From Haloarcula rubra (GTDB taxonomy: Archaea; Halobacteriota; Halobacteria; Halobacteriales; Haloarculaceae): a stretch of 64,000 bases of DNA. The position numbers were made by a program, and so were the translations under genes. Below the pieces are notes generated by a model. It worked only from the letters and a program-made list of their open reading frames with translations, was not told the origin of the DNA and ran no database searches. Location: positions 49,652-113,651 of the forward strand of contig NZ_RKLR01000011.1 in NCBI RefSeq assembly GCF_019599465.1, given 5' to 3'. Shown here one piece after another: positions 35,699-45,834 of this stretch (its first letter is position 1; the number at the start of each line of letters is the position of its first letter).

Positions 35699-38345
35699 CA
35701 GCCTCGGTGGAGTCCTGTACGTAGCGGTAGATGGCCCGCGCTTCTAGACCGAGGAGGACCAGGAAGGCTATCGCGACCGCGCCAGCCAGACTGAACGAGA
35801 GCAGACGACCCTGTTCCATCTGCTGGCTAAACGCGGCCCGTTCTGTCCGGGCCGTCTGTGCACGACTACTCGCGCCAGCCGATTCGAACTGCTGTTCGGC
35901 CTGCGTGTACGACCCGACGACTGCGGCTTGCTGCCGTTCGACGGAGTCTAGATTGCCTATCCAGAACACTGGCCTGCCGCCGATAGAGAGCATTGTCGTG
36001 GCCGTCAGATTTGCTTGAGACTGTCTGGCCGCCTGGAGGTCCGCGTTCCCATCACTGACGAGCGTCGAGTACTCTCGGAACGCCGATCGCGATTGATTCG
36101 TCAGCCGAGCGGCTTGCTCGTCGTCGTCGGCCAGTGCCGCTAACTGTGCGAGCTGGCGGTAGGTCTGTGCCCGCTCGAGCATCGTCGTCTCATTCGAGTC
36201 GAGACGCTGCTGGTAGTACTTGCGCTGTTCGTCGAGCATGTCGGTCAGTATCAACCCAGCGGCGTCCGAAGAGGTCACCATCCGTTCGCGTATGTCTGGC
36301 GTCCGGACACGCTCTGACCCGGTCTGCAGGGTATTGTACGTCGCTGCAGCTCGAGTCAGCGAGCGTTGAGCAGCAGTGTGATTGCCATTGTCCAGTTGGC
36401 GGCGGGCGTCAGCCGTGTACTGCAGGAACAGCACCGTGCTTCGGCCTGCAGCGCTAACTGTTGTCACATCGCGTCGCGCCTGCTGTGACCCGCCCTCACG
36501 TAGTTCCGTCGCCAGCGTTTCCATTGCCCCGGCGGTCTGTGTGGCGACCTTCTGTCGGCGGCTATCACCGGCTGTCTCGGCGTTTTGCAGATCCTCGACA
36601 GTCGCTGTGAAGTCGACCGGACGCGGTGTTGCCGTGATGGTGATGGTCTGTGCCTCGATGTTGTCACCGGTGATGCGATACTCCCAAGAGTATTCTGTGA
36701 AGAACTTTGCTCGTGTGTCGAAGGTCAGTGACGTGACGAACGGCGTGGACTCGCCGGCTGTTAGTGATTCGGGTCGTTCAGTCACGGTTAGCCAACCCTG
36801 GTCAGGGCCTGAAACCTTCGATATCTGGAAGTTCTGCACGTCGTTGTAACCCAGCCGCTCGCTGATGAGCACATTCCGAGTAACGCTCCGCGTGGCGACG
36901 ATACGCCCGTACTGGACGTCACTGGTCTCGACAGCGAGATCCGTGTCGTGGTCAATGGTCACTGTCGACGACGCGGTCTCTTCGCCGGCCTGCTCCGCGT
37001 CGACGATGACGCTCATGCTCCTGTCACCCTCGTCAGCCGACGAGTCGGCAGTGACCCGAACGTCCACGGTTCGAGATGACTGTGCTGGAATCGAATCCGG
37101 CGCATCGACCACTCTCGCGGTCAAGTCACTGCCGGAGACCGAGGGTTGCACGTCTGTCAGTTGCATCGGCTGGTCGCCGCCGTTCTCAATGGTGACCGGG
37201 ACTGTCGTTGAGAACTGATCAGTCTGAGCGCGTGGCTCATCGAACACAATGGTTCGGTCGGCGGCGCTGACAGACTCGTAGTACGGTGGGTAGATCACCC
37301 GTGCGCTGAAGCTTATTGTCGTCCCGGTTCCATCGGGATCGTCTGGCCGAAACGTCGCGCCCAAGTTGATGTCGGCATGTTGTCGAGCATCCGCATCGAC
37401 GTCTATCGTCGCAGTCCCGTCCTCAGAGCCGCCAGCAGAGATGTAGCCGCCGATGCCGGATATGGAAAGCGTCCCTCGCGGGTCATTGTCGTAGGAAATC
37501 TGGACGCCATCGACGTTATCGTAGCCGCCACCCTCCTCCAGAGTGAACTGTGTCGAGGCGGACTCCCCGACGAGGATGTCACCGAGTGATATCTGCCGAT
37601 CTGGTGCGGTCACCGCTGGTGCCTTGATAACATCAATACTGACGGTGAACGACTCTGTGTGTCCGAGCGAGTCGGTCATCTCGACGGTGAACGAGTGGCT
37701 TCCTTCCGTGAGCGAGCCATCGGCGTCGATGTCCACCTCAACCGAGCCGGTATCTCCAGCACCGATTTCATCCGGTGTCGAGACGGAGACGCTCATTCCC
37801 GACGGGACGCCACTAGTTGAGGCATCCACACCCGTCATAACACCATCGCCGGTATTTTCGACGTCGGCAGTCACCGTCGTTGAGGCTGTGTCGTCCTCGG
37901 TGAACGTGACCTCACCGGTCTGAGTACCGACTGAGCCGAAGCGGGGTTCGAGCACCTGTACGTCGACTGATAACGTCTCAGAGTAGCTGCTGCCTGGTCC
38001 GTTAACGGTCGAATAGAGGTCGTACGTTCCCTCACGCGCACCGCTCTGGGCACTCACGTCGTACTCCACAGTGTACGTTTCGCCCGCCTGAACGGTGAAC
38101 GATTCGCGGCTCTGGAGTGTGAACGTCACATCACCACCGCTCTGGCTATCGCTCATGGGACTAATCGTCGCCGTCCCGTTTCCTTGTGCGGTGAACGTGT
38201 AGCTCAGCGTCGTACTGTCGCTATCACTGCTCTGAGCAGCTTCGAGTTCGAGTGATCCAGTATGAGACGCCGCTCCGAGTCCGGCGCTAGTGAGCAGACA
38301 GAGAGCCACGACGACCACCGAGACGACGCGGGTGCGTTCAACCAC
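35661..38345 (-). CDS. Secreted Ig-like/helical membrane-anchored protein
   Basis: From the GTG at 38345 the product is 894 residues: signal peptide (VVSVVVVALCLLTSAGLGA, ~6-24), then several CARDB/NEW3-like Ig domains (VTADVENTGDGVMTGVDAS, FTVEMTDSLGHTESFTVSI, VPVTIENGGDQPMQL) to ~580, a helical region (~590-850) with coiled-coil character, and one membrane helix near the C-terminus (LAGAVAIAFLVLLGLEARAIY) with a short cytoplasmic tail. The GTG overlaps the upstream stop by 8 bp. It is the last gene of the tubulin-like unit. No known family was recognised; the topology puts its bulk outside the cell. Confidence 0.7.
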   Translation of the reverse strand: MVERTRVVSVVVVALCLLTSAGLGAASHTGSLELEAAQSSDSDSTTLSYTFTAQGNGTATISPMSDSQSGGDVTFTLQSRESFTVQAGETYTVEYDVSAQSGAREGTYDLYSTVNGPGSSYSETLSVDVQVLEPRFGSVGTQTGEVTFTEDDTASTTVTADVENTGDGVMTGVDASTSGVPSGMSVSVSTPDEIGAGDTGSVEVDIDADGSLTEGSHSFTVEMTDSLGHTESFTVSIDVIKAPAVTAPDRQISLGDILVGESASTQFTLEEGGGYDNVDGVQISYDNDPRGTLSISGIGGYISAGGSEDGTATIDVDADARQHADINLGATFRPDDPDGTGTTISFSARVIYPPYYESVSAADRTIVFDEPRAQTDQFSTTVPVTIENGGDQPMQLTDVQPSVSGSDLTARVVDAPDSIPAQSSRTVDVRVTADSSADEGDRSMSVIVDAEQAGEETASSTVTIDHDTDLAVETSDVQYGRIVATRSVTRNVLISERLGYNDVQNFQISKVSGPDQGWLTVTERPESLTAGESTPFVTSLTFDTRAKFFTEYSWEYRITGDNIEAQTITITATPRPVDFTATVEDLQNAETAGDSRRQKVATQTAGAMETLATELREGGSQQARRDVTTVSAAGRSTVLFLQYTADARRQLDNGNHTAAQRSLTRAAATYNTLQTGSERVRTPDIRERMVTSSDAAGLILTDMLDEQRKYYQQRLDSNETTMLERAQTYRQLAQLAALADDDEQAARLTNQSRSAFREYSTLVSDGNADLQAARQSQANLTATTMLSIGGRPVFWIGNLDSVERQQAAVVGSYTQAEQQFESAGASSRAQTARTERAAFSQQMEQGRLLSFSLAGAVAIAFLVLLGLEARAIYRYVQDSTEAVSGDFLLAHDTT

Positions 38346-39381
38346 GGAGCATCGCCCCCACGAGGACGGAATCACCGTGTGCAGCGGCCTCCAAATCACG
38401 CTGCCAGACGACCAGCCGCCAGGCGATGAGCGAACAGAACAGGCCGAGGATGACTGTGTAGCCTACAATGAGAGTCGCGCTCGCGAGGGCTAGTGTCGAT
38501 CGAGTGTCCTCCACAGAGGATCGGAGGTCAGCCAGTGCCTGCGCCCGCGCGGACAATCCATGTTGTTCGGCCAATGCAAGCGCCCCATCGGTCTCACGTG
38601 TCGCCTCTTGTGCCGCGCGATATTTCGGGAACACTCCAAACCCGTACCCCGTCAGCGCCGTTACAAGACCACCACAGTTCGAACAGCCGTTGACGAACGA
38701 CGAGGCGGCAGCCGCGGATTCGTTCATCGACGACACATCGGCTCGGTAGCTCTGTTCGCTACTCTCTACCCGGATGAGAACCTGTGAATAGCGGTCCGTT
38801 GCACCCGCGCGTTGATAAGCGAGCGCCGCCCGTCGGAGAGTCTCGATGCGCTCTCTGGTGACAGACTCTGACTCCGCGGCTGATTGAAGTGCCTGTCCGG
38901 TCCGGGCGTAGAATCGTTCCAGAGCCACCTCAGCGAGGACGGCGTAGCGCTCGCCCCCCTCGACAGCTCGTAGCTGTTGGCTGATTTTACTGGTATCGTT
39001 CGCAGCCTCGATAGCCGCACCGTACTCTCCAGCCTGCTGGCGTCCGTACGCAGTCTGGAAGGTCTGGAGCAAGTTGAGGACGAGTCGCATGCGCTCGGCC
39101 TCGGTTTCGGTGAAATTGCCTATCTGGACTGCCAGCACGGCCTGTGAGCGGATAACCTCGAATTCACTGTAGGTCGTGTATGCAGCCGTTCCGTTCAGCC
39201 CGCGAAACGTGGCGAGATATGCCGACGCTGAGTCGGGCTGACTCTCGTTCGTTTGAGCGAACGTCGTCGTCTGACTGACAGTCGCCGTCTCCCCCGATGC
39301 CGGCATGGCACTACCGACAACCGGCACCGTGACGATTGAGAGTGCGACGATTAGTACCACAAAATATCTGTTCATACTCAT
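38338..39381 (-). CDS. Envelope protein with signal peptide and helical ectodomain
   Basis: A 347-residue protein: signal peptide (FVVLIVALSIVTVPVVGSA), a helical extracellular domain with TPR-like spacing (AYLATFRGLNGTAAYTTYSEF, VLAEVALERFYARTG), a Cys pair (CSNC ~237), and a C-terminal membrane helix (LALASATLIVGYTVILGLFCSLIAW). Layout and length match the 356-residue protein at 45831-46901, so the two are probable paralogues. It is flanked by the 1048-residue and 894-residue envelope proteins in the same unit. Function is unknown. Confidence 0.65.
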   Translation of the reverse strand: MSMNRYFVVLIVALSIVTVPVVGSAMPASGETATVSQTTTFAQTNESQPDSASAYLATFRGLNGTAAYTTYSEFEVIRSQAVLAVQIGNFTETEAERMRLVLNLLQTFQTAYGRQQAGEYGAAIEAANDTSKISQQLRAVEGGERYAVLAEVALERFYARTGQALQSAAESESVTRERIETLRRAALAYQRAGATDRYSQVLIRVESSEQSYRADVSSMNESAAAASSFVNGCSNCGGLVTALTGYGFGVFPKYRAAQEATRETDGALALAEQHGLSARAQALADLRSSVEDTRSTLALASATLIVGYTVILGLFCSLIAWRLVVWQRDLEAAAHGDSVLVGAMLRG

Positions 39382-39383
39382 GA

Positions 39384-42300
39384 TTAGTACACCGTCCGTT
39401 CCATCCGCGCTCTGAGTCGGTCGTCGTCGAACAACCCGTCGATGGCGTCCAAGAGCGCCTCAGCGACGGTTATGAGGGCGGCCGACTCGACCTGTGTCGC
39501 CCCCGTGTTGTCCCGGACCATTGTTCGGACCGCCTCCCACATCTCTCTCGCTGGACTGACCTCGGCAACGTCACTGACAGCCGCCGAAATACGCTCATCG
39601 ACCGCCTCAAGCGAATCGAGAACCTCGCCGCGTTGCTGCCCGATATCCTGCTCGGAAAGCGCCGCGACGCGGTCCACGTCGATCTGTCCGCGCCACGATA
39701 CCGTCACGGACGGTAGGTCAGAACATGCTGAGAAGAGGTCGACGTTCCGCTTCGAGGTCATCACGTCGTCGACGGTTTCTGTCGCCGCCTCAGTTGCGTC
39801 GAGCAACGCTGAGACGACCTCGTCGGGATCTATATCGGCGGTCAGCAGCGTGTATCCGCTTTCCGGTATCCGCTCGACCGTGTCGAGTGATGCCTCAAGG
39901 ACGCTCGCATAGTATGCCTGAATCGCCCCATCGCGACGGCTCGCCGTCCCGATGTCATCGGCCCGACCTCGGAGTGAGCGTATTCGCTCACGGGCTGTCG
40001 ACGACAGGTCGTAGTCGAACTGGACGGCAACTTGTTTCCGGCTCGTCTCCCCGTCACAGACTCGAACGGTTGTTCGGCCGGCACTGAATTGTGACGGCCG
40101 GCTGTTGAGATCCGGTTTGATAGTGTACTCACCGATACCGACGTTTGAGAGTGTCACTGAACCGTCGTTATCGGTGGTGTCCGTGAATTGCTGACCGTCG
40201 CGTTGTCGAGTCACTGTTAGAGGGACACCTGGAACTCCCTCGCCGTCTATCGTCACCGCTGTCTTGATGGATCCTACGAGCGGCCGGAGCTCTATCGTCT
40301 CTGCGGTGGTCCCTTTAACCGATGAAGCACTCCAAGTCGCCGCTTTGTACAGATTATGATCAACTTCAACTTCGATCGACGAAGCTGATAGCGGTAAAGT
40401 CGTGGCCCATCTTCCGTTCTGGTTCGTCTTGCCTTTCCGACGATCGCCATCGACCGTCATAATTATGTCTGCATCATCCACCGGTTCGCCCGAGTCCCGG
40501 TCGAGGGCTTCAATGGCTACTTGATGTCCCTCGAAGGTCAATGGCAACTCCGTCTGAGCGCGAGTTACTTTCCGCTCTTTTTTCACCTCCTGGCCGGCTT
40601 GGACTGCACGGGCGGTCCATGTGCCTTCTTCAAGTGGGATCGTCTCAACACCGTCGCTGATATCAATGGTACGCTGGACCGTATCGCGGATGTTGACGTC
40701 CATGCCCGGCTGCAACTGAACTTGCACCGTCCCGCTGACCGGCGCTCCGTCAGCATCGTTAACACGGACTGTCGTCTGGTACGTTGTCGGGCCCGAAGCA
40801 GTGCTTTCAGATGTACTCGATTGATACAGGATCAGACCAAGTAGAACAGAGATAGTGATGTGCCCATAGCTACTACCGAAGGCAAGTAGGTTGACACGAT
40901 TCTGCAGGATGTCTATATCTGTAAGTATGTATAGTCCGGCAGCGAGTAGGAATCCTATAGCGGGGCCGACTACGCTGACCAACACCGCTTTCGCTCCATC
41001 CATGTCGAGGATACTCGCGCATACTATCCATACTAGTATGACTAACGCTATGGCACTGAAGGCTGCGAGCAAGAATATTGCGAACTCAGTCATTCCGTCA
41101 GTAACCGACCAACCTAATCCGGCGCCAAATACCAAGGCCCCAATCACCAGTCCGATTTTCATCTGGTGGTCGTTCGCTAACTGTTGTTCCATGGCGACCG
41201 ACGCCCCAAACACAATAACTCCCAGCAACCCGGACAACAGGAGCAGCGTGTTTTCCTGTATAAAGGAACCTACGTCATTAATGAAGCCGCTTCCTCCCTT
41301 GTCGCTGCCTCCGTTACTTTTTTGTTGAGATGACTCGCCTCCGACAGCTTCGACTGTAACCGCCCAGTAGTCCTGCTGACCGACCAGCACGGCTGTAAAC
41401 CGCTCTCCCACAGATAGCTTGGTCTCTGTCGCATCAAGCTTCCCGTTCGCGATTACACTATCGTCATATCTCAGTAGACCCTCGCTGGTCTGTATCCAGA
41501 TCGCCGCAAGATCCTCCGGTACTGCGCTGCCGAACGAGACTGTCTTAGCTGACTGGTTCCATTCGGCTGTTTGGGAACCGTCGGTGGCTTGCAACATCTC
41601 ACTCGGTGCTCGGCTCCTGTTATACACCTCCCGCCCATCGACTTCGCTGATTCGCAGTGTCAAGTGATCGGCGTAGAGTAGTTGCTCCGGTAGTGCGAAC
41701 CGACCGCCATAGTCCGTTGCTCCGCTCGTCATCGGACCGTTGGCAGTCATTGTACGGCTAAAGTTACCGGGCGGCCCGGCCGTCGTCGCCACGACGATGT
41801 ATTCCTGACCTGCGAACACAAGCGGATGGCTTACTTTGGCGCCGTCGGCTGTCGGTGTGAGGTACGCCGTCGCCTCCTGACTAGGATTTACGCTGTATTC
41901 TGCAACGGTGATTGAGGGAAGTACGCGAAGTTTGAGCGACTCGAACAGTGAGACACTCTCCCTCAGTGTGAGCATTGGAATACGGAGCGATCCGTCGCGG
42001 TACCGAGCGTCAACCGTGACAGCCTCGCTACCTGCGCTGACCGCTACGGGTACCGATCCCCCCTCGGGGATTCCGATGACGCTGCTTGAATTGACCGGGA
42101 GCGTAACGTTTCGGGCAATAACAGTGGCATCACCGCTTTTTTCAACGTATCGGAGATCGACTCTTTGCCGATCCGTCGTGTTCATTATCCCCGTCACTCT
42201 GACCGTGATATTCTTATCAGCGAGGTCACCACTGACGCTCCTGAATTCTCGTATCTGAATATGTGTTATGTTTTCTGAACGATTAGTGAAATTGATGGTA

Positions 42301-42530
42301 TAGTTCGTTATATTTTGATTCCCAGCGGAGACCGTGACCGATTGCGTACCGTTCCCGCCGGCAGCGGACTGTTGGACAGTTACCTCGACGGCGTCGCTAG
42401 TGCGGTTTATCGTAATGCCATCGTCCGCTGAGGCGTTCCCGACACCAGCCGCAAGAACCGCTATCACGACAAGCAGGTACATTAGTATACGCCCCGCAGT
42501 CGCGCGATTTGTCGCTCCCACGTTGATCAC
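39384..42530 (-). CDS. Large polytopic envelope protein with Ig-like domains
   Basis: A 1048-residue protein. A signal peptide (~15-35, LMYLLVVIAVLAAGVGNASA) precedes a beta-rich ectodomain (~40-400). A group of about five membrane helices follows (~430-580: LLLLSGLLGVIVFGAS, IGLVIGALVFGAGLGWSV, FAIFLLAAFSAIALVILVWI and others), then carboxypeptidase-regulatory-like Ig domains (VNDADGAPVSGTVQVQLQ, LDRDSGEPVDDADIIMTVDG, DGEGVPGVPLTVTRQRDG) and a helical C-terminus. It starts with a GTG that overlaps the tubulin-like gene stop by 4 bp (GTGA). Direct coupling to the GTPase suggests it is its membrane partner. Confidence 0.7.
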   Translation of the reverse strand: MINVGATNRATAGRILMYLLVVIAVLAAGVGNASADDGITINRTSDAVEVTVQQSAAGGNGTQSVTVSAGNQNITNYTINFTNRSENITHIQIREFRSVSGDLADKNITVRVTGIMNTTDRQRVDLRYVEKSGDATVIARNVTLPVNSSSVIGIPEGGSVPVAVSAGSEAVTVDARYRDGSLRIPMLTLRESVSLFESLKLRVLPSITVAEYSVNPSQEATAYLTPTADGAKVSHPLVFAGQEYIVVATTAGPPGNFSRTMTANGPMTSGATDYGGRFALPEQLLYADHLTLRISEVDGREVYNRSRAPSEMLQATDGSQTAEWNQSAKTVSFGSAVPEDLAAIWIQTSEGLLRYDDSVIANGKLDATETKLSVGERFTAVLVGQQDYWAVTVEAVGGESSQQKSNGGSDKGGSGFINDVGSFIQENTLLLLSGLLGVIVFGASVAMEQQLANDHQMKIGLVIGALVFGAGLGWSVTDGMTEFAIFLLAAFSAIALVILVWIVCASILDMDGAKAVLVSVVGPAIGFLLAAGLYILTDIDILQNRVNLLAFGSSYGHITISVLLGLILYQSSTSESTASGPTTYQTTVRVNDADGAPVSGTVQVQLQPGMDVNIRDTVQRTIDISDGVETIPLEEGTWTARAVQAGQEVKKERKVTRAQTELPLTFEGHQVAIEALDRDSGEPVDDADIIMTVDGDRRKGKTNQNGRWATTLPLSASSIEVEVDHNLYKAATWSASSVKGTTAETIELRPLVGSIKTAVTIDGEGVPGVPLTVTRQRDGQQFTDTTDNDGSVTLSNVGIGEYTIKPDLNSRPSQFSAGRTTVRVCDGETSRKQVAVQFDYDLSSTARERIRSLRGRADDIGTASRRDGAIQAYYASVLEASLDTVERIPESGYTLLTADIDPDEVVSALLDATEAATETVDDVMTSKRNVDLFSACSDLPSVTVSWRGQIDVDRVAALSEQDIGQQRGEVLDSLEAVDERISAAVSDVAEVSPAREMWEAVRTMVRDNTGATQVESAALITVAEALLDAIDGLFDDDRLRARMERTVY

Positions 42531-43756
42531 CTCCGGTTGCCTGTCAGGTAGTCATTGAGGTTCTGCTGTATCGTGCGGAACTGGTCCGCAGTGAACTCCT
42601 CTGTCGGTGTGTCGATGTTCGTCGAAAGGCCGTGCTCAGTTGCTTCCTCCATGATTTGTTCGAACTTCGGCCGAGACTGCTCCAGCAATGGTTCGAGGTC
42701 GAATCCACCGAACAGCAACAACACGTCGATAGAGTCATCTTGCCGCTGTGTTGGCGTCAGCGTCGGCATCTGGTGGACCACCTCGTCCATGCCGTTGTCG
42801 TCAAGCCATTGTTGGAGAGACATCTCAAGATCGGCCTCAGTGTATTCTCCGGACTCTATGAGATGTTCAGGCGCTCTGACGACAGCGTAGACAACTTTCG
42901 ATGTCGTCGGGTCCATCGGAACAAAGACGTTGTCTGCGGCCTTCTCGAACAGCAGGTCGAGTTCGAAGACGGACGGCTGGCCCATGGCAATGCCGGGCGT
43001 GAAGTGGTAGGAATCGAGCCGAGACGGCCACGTCACGAGGTCCGAGACGTCGACGACGCTGTGGGTTTGTCGACCGGCCCCAATCATCATATCCATCGCG
43101 GCGATCGCGTTGCGGTTTACAGATTCGTATTTGTCCTCGTTGGGGGCGTTGAGTTCGTCGTCGTTCGAGATGTGGGAGTTCGAGACGAGCATGACCATAT
43201 CGGCATTCTGCGTCCCATCGTACCACCGGAGAAGACGAGAGAGCCCACAAACGGCGTTGAAGTGGCGCTGTCCCCCCTCGAAGTCGTACGGCCATGCTGC
43301 AAGCGCGACGTGGACGACGTCGCCCATCGCTTCCGTTGGCGGGTTCTCTTTCAACGAACGGATGATATACGGAACTGAGCCGTTACCCGTTCCACCGCCG
43401 AGCGTCGTCATATAGAGGAAAGCGTCAGATTGGTCGATGCCACCGGCCTCTATCTTCTCACTGATACGGTCCTCGTCGATTTCGGCACACTGCTCGCCGC
43501 CTGGGAAGTAGTTCCCAACGCCGTCAAGCGGACCGAATTCGAGGGTGTGGTCGGCACGGATATCCTGAATATCGATCGTGTTGCGTTCGATACGATCGAT
43601 CGTGTTAGCGATGTCCGTACGATTGGTGTTCATCACCAGCACCCGGTCGTCGATACCGGGGTTCTCGGTGCGACTGAACAGCGTCGAAGCGATACGGCCG
43701 CCGCCCTCACCGGAGGCGAGGACGGCCCAGCGGGTGTAGGTGTCTGATTTTGACAT
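42527..43756 (-). CDS. FtsZ/tubulin-like GTPase, copy 1
   Basis: A 409-residue protein with the tubulin fold signatures: nucleotide-binding loop SGEGGGRIASTLF (15-27), the phosphate-binding G-box GGGTGNGS (120-127; FtsZ/tubulin consensus GGGTGSG/T), and a T7-like loop VDVSDLVTW with Asp236 and Asp239 where FtsZ activates hydrolysis in the neighbouring subunit. It lacks the C-terminal FtsZ tail and is too divergent for FtsZ1/2 or CetZ. A complete set of motifs suggests real polymerisation. It overlaps the 1048-residue membrane protein gene by 4 bp. Role in the locus is unknown. Confidence 0.8.
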   Translation of the reverse strand: MSKSDTYTRWAVLASGEGGGRIASTLFSRTENPGIDDRVLVMNTNRTDIANTIDRIERNTIDIQDIRADHTLEFGPLDGVGNYFPGGEQCAEIDEDRISEKIEAGGIDQSDAFLYMTTLGGGTGNGSVPYIIRSLKENPPTEAMGDVVHVALAAWPYDFEGGQRHFNAVCGLSRLLRWYDGTQNADMVMLVSNSHISNDDELNAPNEDKYESVNRNAIAAMDMMIGAGRQTHSVVDVSDLVTWPSRLDSYHFTPGIAMGQPSVFELDLLFEKAADNVFVPMDPTTSKVVYAVVRAPEHLIESGEYTEADLEMSLQQWLDDNGMDEVVHQMPTLTPTQRQDDSIDVLLLFGGFDLEPLLEQSRPKFEQIMEEATEHGLSTNIDTPTEEFTADQFRTIQQNLNDYLTGNRR

Positions 43757-43758
43757 GG

Positions 43759-45834
43759 TTAGTGTTTCGTGAGATGATCGTCCTCGGCGGTCGCGTCAGC
43801 GAGGTCGTCGGTCGCCAGTTGCGCGAGCGTCGCGTTCGGCACCGGTGCTGAGAGGAACCGTTCTTTGAGCTCGTCGAAGGCGATTGTTTCCCCCTCGTCG
43901 AGGTTGTACGCGACAACGTTCTCAAGTTCGCCGCGTAGCGTCTCGTCGTCGTAGACGATGACGGTACCGTCGTTTAGCTGCGTCGCGTCGTGTCCCGCAC
44001 GCTCGGCCCAGAGAGTCAGTAGACACGGGATGTATTCGGAATCGACGCGGTAGGACATGGCAGTACTGAGATACCCTTCGTCGTCGAACCGGTCATCAAA
44101 CGTGTCCGACAGTTCGTCGAGGTACTGCTCTGACTCGGTCTGGATGCCGTCACAGACGCGGTCACGGAGCGTGACCTCGGGAAGATCGAGTGACAGTTCA
44201 TTCTCGGCGTCGACTGTTACAGTTGCCTCTGCCGACCCGAAGTCGTCGTCGCTCGGTACAGCCTCTACCGCATATTCTCCGTACGGAACGTCTTCGAATG
44301 TGACTGAACCGACGAGTGGGGTGGTGACTGATTCCGTGGCTGTGTGTCGATCCCCGTCGAGTGTGACGGTTACCTCACGGTCCGGACCGCCACGGTCGAA
44401 CTTCACAGTCACCTTGACCGGGTACATCTCTCCGCCGCCAGAGACCGACAGGCTCGGTTCGTCGATATCGAACGAGACGGCTTCAGGATTCTCACGGTAG
44501 TAGAGGCCAAGGAACTGCTCCTCGTGTTGTCGCACCGGGAGATCGTCGGCGTCAACCCGCCCGGTTGCCTGCAGTTCTGTCTCGATAACCTCGCGCACCT
44601 GGTCATAACCTTTGACCACGTCGTCTTTCGGTCGCAGTTCGTCCAATGCAGCAGTCAGCGAATTGGTGGCCTCGATCCACGTGGCCTCGAACGACTGGAG
44701 ATCGTCTGTATCACGTAGCTCGCTGGCGAAATCCTGCTCGTACGCGTCGGGGACGGTGTAGTATCCATCGGGGATGTCGGCTCGTTCAAGCCGATCGACA
44801 ATGTCGGTCAGGTCAGATTCGAGCGCGGTCACCGCTGCAACCGCTCTTTGTCGAGCGGTTTCACGATGCTCTGTCAGCGCCGACAGTTCCATCGCATCGT
44901 CTAGACTGTCGATTGCCTGCCGGAGATCGCTCACGTCCACGTCAGTGTCAGTGAGGTAGTCGTCGACATCGCTGTCGGCCACAGTGTCGAGTAGTGAGCG
45001 AAGATCGGTTCGGACAGCGCCGAACGCACTCTCTCCCTCGCGGCGTACAGTGTCACGCGCGTCGAGTAGGGCGGCGACCGCGTCAGCGAAGCGGTCGTCG
45101 GCCGCGGCGGCACGGGCCTCGGACAGGCGATCCTCGACGGCCGCACGGTCCACGTCGTCGGCGGACCCGACGGTGCTTTGGATGGTCTCGGCCGCTCGGT
45201 CAATTCGGTCTGTCGCATACTTGCGGGCTTCGTCAAGCGTTGCGCCCGCAGCCTCCCAGTCGTCGGCCGGAACATCATCTGGAGTCGGTCGGTCGTCGAC
45301 CGCTGCCAAGTCGTCGATGCGCTCCAATTCAGACCCGATGTTTGCAACGCGACGCTCAACGGCCTCGCCGAAGGCAGCGTCAAGATCACTCGTCAGTGTG
45401 TCGACGCGGCTCGCCAACGAATTCACGTCTTCGAGCGTGCCGACGCTGCCGAGCGTGAATGCTCCACTCTCACGATCGAAGTCGATCCCTTCCCCACGCA
45501 AGTCCGACACGAGTGCGTCAACTCCGAGTCCGAGACCCCCGTCGAACACGTCGGGGTACTCCCGACGCATTCGTTCGCGCTTCTCCCACGCCTCGCTGAA
45601 CGACTCGCCGACTTCACGCGCTCTCCGCCGAGTATATTGTGTCTGGTCGGTCCCAGTTGAAGTAATTCGCCGGCGGACCCAGAGCCCCCCGACAACGACG
45701 AGCATCGGCGCGATGGCGATGGTTGCGTACACTGCCAGCTGAGAGCCGAAGAAGACGAACACACCCGCACTGAGGAGACCGCCGAGAACGACGAGACCGA
45801 AGATGCCGGCGACGGTTCGAGTTGAAGACTTCAC
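43759..45834 (-). CDS. Membrane-anchored coiled-coil/Ig-like protein
   Basis: A 691-residue protein. Two membrane helices at the N-terminus (GIFGLVVLGGLLSAGVFVFFG, LAVYATIAIAPMLVVVGGLWV) are followed by a long Ala/Asp/Arg-rich helical region (~70-450) with coiled-coil character, an Ig-like domain (~465-560) with VTFEDVPYGEYAVEAVPSDD, and a small C-terminal alpha/beta domain (SYRVDSEYIPCLLTLWAER ... VIVYDDETLRGELENVVAY). The bulk is predicted cytoplasmic. It sits directly upstream of tubulin-like copy 1 with a 2-bp gap and could be the membrane tether for those polymers. It resembles the 617-residue protein at the start of the locus in layout. Confidence 0.65.
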   Translation of the reverse strand: MKSSTRTVAGIFGLVVLGGLLSAGVFVFFGSQLAVYATIAIAPMLVVVGGLWVRRRITSTGTDQTQYTRRRAREVGESFSEAWEKRERMRREYPDVFDGGLGLGVDALVSDLRGEGIDFDRESGAFTLGSVGTLEDVNSLASRVDTLTSDLDAAFGEAVERRVANIGSELERIDDLAAVDDRPTPDDVPADDWEAAGATLDEARKYATDRIDRAAETIQSTVGSADDVDRAAVEDRLSEARAAAADDRFADAVAALLDARDTVRREGESAFGAVRTDLRSLLDTVADSDVDDYLTDTDVDVSDLRQAIDSLDDAMELSALTEHRETARQRAVAAVTALESDLTDIVDRLERADIPDGYYTVPDAYEQDFASELRDTDDLQSFEATWIEATNSLTAALDELRPKDDVVKGYDQVREVIETELQATGRVDADDLPVRQHEEQFLGLYYRENPEAVSFDIDEPSLSVSGGGEMYPVKVTVKFDRGGPDREVTVTLDGDRHTATESVTTPLVGSVTFEDVPYGEYAVEAVPSDDDFGSAEATVTVDAENELSLDLPEVTLRDRVCDGIQTESEQYLDELSDTFDDRFDDEGYLSTAMSYRVDSEYIPCLLTLWAERAGHDATQLNDGTVIVYDDETLRGELENVVAYNLDEGETIAFDELKERFLSAPVPNATLAQLATDDLADATAEDDHLTKH